Of a stretch of DNA of 43,108 nt, positions 39,335-43,108 are shown piece by piece. Both the position numbers and the translations under genes were made by a program. Every line of letters starts with the position of its first letter. Positions within the stretch are counted from its first letter, which is position 1. The notes under the pieces are model-generated. The model saw only the letters and a program-made list of their open reading frames with translations. It did not search any database and was not told the DNA's origin. The DNA is taken from positions 1 to 43,108 of the forward strand of contig JAJZVM010000028.1 of assembly GCA_021845645.1 (NCBI GenBank). Reading direction: 5' to 3'. This DNA comes from Bacillota bacterium (GTDB taxonomy: Bacteria > Bacillota_E > JAJZYS01 > JAJYTV01).

Positions 39335-40804
39335 ATGATGGACGTGGCCCTGCCGCATGCCACCGACAGGACGTCCACCCGTCTCCTATGGCCCGCTGTC
39401 GCCTTCCTTGGCGGCATTTTCGCCTGGCTTGTCTCAGTGCCGCTCTTCGGCCCCACATGGCTGGGGCTCGCCGCTGCGGCACATGTGCAGCCGACCGCGC
39501 CCATCTATCTTTTCCTTGGCGGACATGCGCTCGGCCTGGCCGGTGCGGGGCTGATCTCCGACATCTGGGCAGCGTTCCGCAGGGCGGCGCTCGTCTGGTC
39601 GGCTCCCGCCGGCCTCCTCTTGACGCTCCTGACCGCCATCGCGCCGCAGACCGCAAGCGTGAGCTTCCCCCTGCTCGGACTCCTGTCGGCGTGGGGCATC
39701 GTCGCCTGGGCCCCTGCCTTTCAGGCCGTAGTTCCCTTGCGGCGCCGTGCCATCGCCTTCGCCGGTGTACCGGTGGCCGCGAACGCCTTCAAGTTTCTCT
39801 GGTCGCTGGGACTCGGCCGTGTCGCTCCCGAGTGGCTGGTGCTCCTGGCGGCGCTGCCACTGCTCGCGAGTGCCTTCTATGGCCGGAAACTCGCGGCGAT
39901 GGAAGGGCAGGACCCGCCGTCGGCGGCGACCAGGGCCCTCCCCTTCCTCGACCTGAGACCGCTCTGGCTCCTGGCTCCCTTCCTCTTCGTCGTCTACCTC
40001 GCGGCGGGCGTCACCTACACCGCGGTGACGCCAAGCCTCCTCAGGGCCCTGCACTCGCAGGTGGATCCGAGCCTGCTCTCCTACGTGGTGTTCATTCCGC
40101 TCTTTGCGCTGGTCGGTGACCGCACCACGCTCAGGAACGTGGCTGTCGCGGGGCCGCTCCTGCTGGGCGCATCGTTCCTCGTCTGGGCGGCCTCGCCCGA
40201 CTTCGACGGCGCGATGGCAGTGCAGGTGCTGATGGGCGCCGGCTACGCCGCCATGGATCTTCTGACCTGGGTGGCCCTCCTCGAGATCGCGCCGCCGCAT
40301 GGCACGGCGACCGTCTTCGGCATCGGCCTCAACATGAACGTCCTCCCCATCCTGATCGGCGCCGGACTCCAGGCCCAGGTGCCCCTGCTCGCGCACCTCC
40401 CGACCTCGACCCTGGCCGGCGGCATGCTCTTTCTGATGCTGCTCGCGGTGGTGTTCTTCCGGGACACCGCCCTGCTCGTGCGGGGCAAGGCGGCCGGCCG
40501 CGCAGCAGCCCCCATCGATCACGAGGAGCCCAGACCCATCTTGGGGGCGGAGCGTCCTCCGTCAGACACTTCCGCCGACCACCTCGCCGCACGCCTCGCC
40601 GAGCTTGCGCTGACACCGCTCAGTCCACGCGAACGCGAGGTGGCGTGTCTCGTCATCCAGGGGCGGAGCCTCGGCGAGGTGGCCAGGGAACTGATCGTCA
40701 GCGAGAACACGGTGAAGACGCACCTCGCGAGCGTCTACCGCAAGACGCAGACGCGCGGTCGGGCGGATCTCGCGGCAAGGGTCTTCGAAGGGAGCGACAC
40801 TTGA
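39335..40804 (+). CDS. Membrane-bound MFS-LuxR transcriptional regulator
   Basis: The 489-residue protein has an N-terminal transporter-like part with about 12 helices (residues 15-400), followed by a linker and a C-terminal LuxR/GerE helix-turn-helix. The DNA-binding segment reads LSPREREVACLVIQGRSLGE then VARELIVSENTVKTHLASVY. MFS-LuxR fusions are known mainly from some Actinomycetota and Bacillota and are thought to sense a ligand in the membrane and bind DNA directly; targets here are unknown. AGGAGG precedes the ATG at 39335 by six bases. An 89-bp stretch of its DNA-binding region is repeated at 42409-42497. Confidence 0.8.
   Translation: MMDVALPHATDRTSTRLLWPAVAFLGGIFAWLVSVPLFGPTWLGLAAAAHVQPTAPIYLFLGGHALGLAGAGLISDIWAAFRRAALVWSAPAGLLLTLLTAIAPQTASVSFPLLGLLSAWGIVAWAPAFQAVVPLRRRAIAFAGVPVAANAFKFLWSLGLGRVAPEWLVLLAALPLLASAFYGRKLAAMEGQDPPSAATRALPFLDLRPLWLLAPFLFVVYLAAGVTYTAVTPSLLRALHSQVDPSLLSYVVFIPLFALVGDRTTLRNVAVAGPLLLGASFLVWAASPDFDGAMAVQVLMGAGYAAMDLLTWVALLEIAPPHGTATVFGIGLNMNVLPILIGAGLQAQVPLLAHLPTSTLAGGMLFLMLLAVVFFRDTALLVRGKAAGRAAAPIDHEEPRPILGAERPPSDTSADHLAARLAELALTPLSPREREVACLVIQGRSLGEVARELIVSENTVKTHLASVYRKTQTRGRADLAARVFEGSDT
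40676..40764 (+). repeat. 89-bp direct repeat, left copy (inside the LuxR domain)
   Basis: It begins GAGGTGGCCAGGGAACTGAT and matches 42409-42497 at 86 of 89 positions, by eye. The left copy is part of the intact MFS-LuxR gene; the pair brackets the ATPase gene. Confidence 0.8.
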
Positions 40805-40842
40805 TCGGCGCGCTTCGGTCCGTGACGGATCGCGGTGCAAGG

Positions 40843-40905
40843 TCAAGTGAACGCTGAATCCCCCACATTCGAGCTCCGGCCGTCCGGGATCGAGCCAACG
40901 CCCTT
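40843..40905 (-). pseudogene. IPT/TIG domain C-terminal relic
   Basis: The minus strand ends SIPDGRSSNVGDSAFT and a TGA at 40843-40845. This resembles the tail NPDGQSSNEASFSVQ of the IPT/TIG protein that ends at 42773, and the DNA is also similar (about three quarters over 40 bp by eye). It is only a fragment; from 40,906 to 41,093 nothing else is recognisable, and the base composition begins to drop. Confidence 0.4.
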
Positions 40906-41093
40906 CGCGGAGGCGGATGGGAACACTCTTGCTAGGCGCTTTGCCCCAGGTGCTGCGGAGCATCGACACCAGACGCTCATTTGCAGGGCGATGCTCAGCA
41001 GCGTAGAATGTTGCGCCTTGTGCCAACGGTTTCGAACGACCAAGTTGCCTTGACACGGCCTAGATATCCAGTGGGATAAGGTGGTCATAGTCG

Positions 41094-42302
41094 GTGGAGA
41101 AGTCGAAGAGCCCCTTCTATCCCGAAATGCCTGTGCCACCCGAAGAGTTTGTGGGACGGCATGCGATCATCGATCGGATACAACAGCGTGGTCTCAAACA
41201 GGTGTCAAGTGGCCGGTCATACTGCTTCTTTCTCGAGGGCGAATCTGGTTTCGGTAAGACATCTCTTGCTCAGTACATAATGAAGCTCGGTAGCTTGAAG
41301 AAAGTCGAGGGCATGGATAGTGGTTACGGTCTTCTGCCACTATATGTATCAGTAGGTGGATGTGAGACTAGGGAAGATTTCGCTGAATTTGTACTACGAG
41401 CAGCTGCGAGCTTGAGTGGGACTTGGGACGCGCTCCGGAACTTTCTTAGTAAATTTGTTAGCTCCCTAACGCTATTTGGCGTGGTTGAAGTGAACACCTC
41501 AGCGATACGTGAGAGTGCACCTGACTTGGCTACTCCTGATGCACTACTCGGGTTTCTGGCAAATCTAAGAAGGAACACAGGAACAAACGGCGTGATTTTG
41601 GTCCTCGATGAGATCAACGGCATTGCCAATACCACTTGGTTTCCTCAGTTCATGAAGAGCCTTGTTGATGTCAACGTGGTTAACGGTCATGTTCCCCTTC
41701 TACTGATTTTCTGCGGTATCCCTGAACGCAGACAACAGATGATTCAAAACCACAAACCTGTTGAACGTATATGGGATCCGATTCAAGTAGATGCTGTCAA
41801 TGTCAAGGATATTGAAAGTTATCTCGTCAAGGCGTTCAGTTCTGTACGCATTGAAGTGACTAAGGAAGCTCTTGACTTGATGACGTTCTACAGCGGGGGC
41901 CATCCTCGCATAATGCACATCATCGGCGATGTCGCATTTTGGCAGGACAGTGACGAGTATATCGATGAGGATGACACCGAACGAGCGCTTGAAGGGGCCG
42001 CAGATGAAGTGGGGGCCAAGTTCGTCGATAGACAGGTGATAGATGAACTTCACAGCACGACGTACAAGCGGATTCTGAAGATTGTTGGCCAGAGGATACT
42101 AGAAAACGGATTCGGATTTGGGTTCACACGCAAAGACGTACTGCAACAATTGCGAGATCCTGCGTTGGAGAGGAACCTGGACAACTTCCTGCAGCGCCTG
42201 CGGAACTTGGGTGCCATCGATTCGAACGGGAGAGGCGCCTACAAGTTTAGCCTGCCTATCATCGAGGCCTATATCGCCATTCTTTCGGCTCGGAGCGACT
42301 AG
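41094..42302 (+). CDS. AAA-type ATPase of lower GC content (AAA_16/ORC-like), probably acquired
   Basis: The 402-residue protein has Walker A EGESGFGKTSL (48-58) and Walker B GVILVLDEING (166-176), a sensor-like region LLLIFCGIPERRQQ, and a helical lid with FYSGGHPRIMHIIGDVA. The C-terminal winged-helix-like part reads GFTRKDVLQQL then FLQRLRNLGAIDSNGRGAYK. This layout matches ORC/Cdc6-like or AAA_16 NTPases that serve as DNA-binding or signalling switches. Codon use and GC are clearly lower than in every neighbour. It begins at a GTG with AAGGTGG upstream. No partner nuclease, protease or transposase gene is visible in the same island. The function is unknown; a mobile-element or defence role is possible. 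Confidence 0.75.
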   Translation: MEKSKSPFYPEMPVPPEEFVGRHAIIDRIQQRGLKQVSSGRSYCFFLEGESGFGKTSLAQYIMKLGSLKKVEGMDSGYGLLPLYVSVGGCETREDFAEFVLRAAASLSGTWDALRNFLSKFVSSLTLFGVVEVNTSAIRESAPDLATPDALLGFLANLRRNTGTNGVILVLDEINGIANTTWFPQFMKSLVDVNVVNGHVPLLLIFCGIPERRQQMIQNHKPVERIWDPIQVDAVNVKDIESYLVKAFSSVRIEVTKEALDLMTFYSGGHPRIMHIIGDVAFWQDSDEYIDEDDTERALEGAADEVGAKFVDRQVIDELHSTTYKRILKIVGQRILENGFGFGFTRKDVLQQLRDPALERNLDNFLQRLRNLGAIDSNGRGAYKFSLPIIEAYIAILSARSD

Positions 42303-42772
42303 CGGCCGCGCGTTTGCCTAGGCGGCATGCGTTCGTCTTCAAAGAGGCGAGGTGCTGTGGCGATCGCCGCTCGTCGTGCAGCGACGTGGTCAGCCCGATG
42401 CGTAGACAGAGGTGGTCAGGGAACTGATCGTCAGCGAGAACACGGTGAAGACGCACCTCGCGAGCGTCTATCGCAAGACGAAGACGCGCGGTCGGGCTCG
42501 AGTTTGAACGCCGCTCACAACGAAACCCGCTCATAGATCGGGTTTCAGCATTCAGAAGAGAATGCTTGGCACTACACCTTCCCGTTGTTGGTGGAGCCTC
42601 GGATCACGGCTCGGCCCTGCGAGCACCTTGGCCGGAGGCCTCAGTCCCACAGCGGCGAACGGCTCATAGGCCCGGCCTTCGATCGGCATTCGCGCGTGGT
42701 AGGTGCGCTCTCGTGTCCCCAGCGTGCCAACCGCCAGACGGTCGAGATCACCGATAGGTTGCAGCGCAGCGT
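42303..42772. other. Intergenic region holding the right repeat copy and a hairpin
   Basis: After the ATPase stop there is no plausible gene up to the TIG-protein stop at 42773. It contains the right 89-bp repeat and the hairpin GAAACCCG (42522-42529)/CGGGTTTC (42539-42546), which lies about 220 bp after the ATPase gene and may act as a terminator. GC returns to the high background around 42,560. Confidence 0.5.
42409..42497 (+). repeat. 89-bp direct repeat, right copy (LuxR helix-turn-helix fragment)
   Basis: It encodes VRELIVSENTVKTHLASVYR and a few more residues, then a TGA, with no start or upstream domain. Three differences from the left copy are visible (C/T, C/T and C/A), so the duplication is not brand new. 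It is a gene fragment, not a functional regulator. Confidence 0.75.
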
Positions 42773-43108
42773 CTACTGGACGCTGAAGCTCGCCTCGTTC
42801 GAGCTCTGGCCGTCCGGGTTCGTGACGACGGCCGTCCAGGACGCGGCCTCGGTCGTCACGTCGACGTACACCTGGATCTCGCCGCTGCCGACGTACTGGG
42901 TGCGGCTCGAGGGAATCGGGAAGGTCTGCCCCAGGCTCGCCAAGGTCACGCTCGCTCCCTGCGCGAAGCCGCTGCCGTAGATCGTGACCCACTGGTCGCT
43001 GTTGGAGCCTGGCACGGGGTCGGGGCTCACCGAGCTGATCGCAGGCGGCGAGGACGACGCGGCGGGTGCCGTGACCGTGAAGCTGGCGGTGTTCGACTGC
43101 GTGCCGTC
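42773..43108 (-). CDS. IPT/TIG-repeat surface protein, C-terminal part (runs off window)
   Basis: The frame is open from the window edge to a TAG at 42773-42775. It contains the end of one IPT/TIG domain (DGTQSNTASFTVTAP), a short linker (AASSSPPAISSVSPDPVPGS) and a full domain (WVTIYGSGFAQGASVTLASL to TNPDGQSSNEASFSVQ). IPT/TIG modules are immunoglobulin-like and are common as tandem repeats in exported, surface-exposed proteins of adhesive or binding function. The N-terminus, signal peptide and any catalytic domain are outside the window. Confidence 0.75.
   Translation of the reverse strand, partial: DGTQSNTASFTVTAPAASSSPPAISSVSPDPVPGSNSDQWVTIYGSGFAQGASVTLASLGQTFPIPSSRTQYVGSGEIQVYVDVTTEAASWTAVVTNPDGQSSNEASFSVQ

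Noticed and set aside
42409..42536. Small LuxR-type regulator gene
   Set aside because: Only helices from the end of the DNA-binding domain are present, the DNA is a near copy of 40676-40764, and there is no start signal.
1..43108. tRNA, rRNA or CRISPR array
   Set aside because: I looked for T-loop-like sequences, rRNA-like blocks and regularly spaced short repeats and saw none; a covariance-model scan would be the decisive test.

Overview
This 43.1 kb window is GC-rich DNA with tightly packed bacterial genes, strong GGAGG-type ribosome binding sites and many GTG or TTG starts. The gene content (caa3-type CtaG and SCO, a MurE-like ligase, a DHA2 transporter, a PrsW-like protease, SPW and IPT/TIG proteins, a bacterial RIO kinase, a lipoprotein and no outer-membrane genes) suggests a high-GC Gram-positive-like lineage such as a deep-branching Bacillota. 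This is an inference from gene content, because no rRNA or tRNA gene is visible. I see no CRISPR array.

Left part (1-10,700, almost all on the minus strand). The window opens in an IS1182-type transposase that cuts off a minimal nucleotidyltransferase. Next come a cytochrome oxidase copper-delivery pair (SCO then CtaG), an EAL phosphodiesterase with a cysteine-bearing PAS domain, a globin-coupled (HemAT-like) chemoreceptor, an acetyltransferase, a DUF2231 membrane protein and a RIO kinase. A decayed toxin-antitoxin patch follows (intact Phd-type antitoxin, two broken PIN toxins), then DoxX and its Rrf2-type regulator with a palindromic operator.

Middle (10,900-24,900). Plus-strand genes encode ManC, a truncated IS110 element with its non-coding left end, a zinc-binding CZB protein, a PadR regulator followed by a DHA2 exporter, a two-subunit molybdenum hydroxylase (IorAB type), a membrane chemoreceptor, an HD-GYP phosphodiesterase and a membrane diguanylate cyclase. 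A decay zone with an ABC-2 permease relic and an IS256 relic lies next to a beta-carbonic anhydrase.

Right part (25,000-43,108). A RimI-like acetyltransferase is coupled to a MurE-like ligase. Then come an acyl-CoA synthetase, a secreted polysaccharide deacetylase, an orphan DNA methyltransferase, an 878-residue EAL-PAS-GAF-GGDEF protein, an SPW protein, and a five-gene minus-strand operon of largely unknown envelope proteins that includes a PrsW-like protease with a zinc ribbon at each end. A membrane MFS-LuxR regulator follows. An AAA ATPase gene of lower GC is bracketed by an 89-bp direct repeat copied from the LuxR helix-turn-helix, and the window ends inside an IPT/TIG-repeat protein.

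The main theme is sensing and c-di-GMP turnover: two EAL domains, one HD-GYP, two GGDEF domains with inhibitory sites, two chemoreceptors (one haem-based) and a CZB domain sit within 31 kb. The PAS domains of the two EAL proteins share an unusual three-cysteine motif. The least explained items are the LuxR-repeat-flanked ATPase island, the envelope operon at 34.9-39.2 kb, the IS110 left end that may carry a bridge RNA, and several genes whose best-placed start codon is ATT or CTG.
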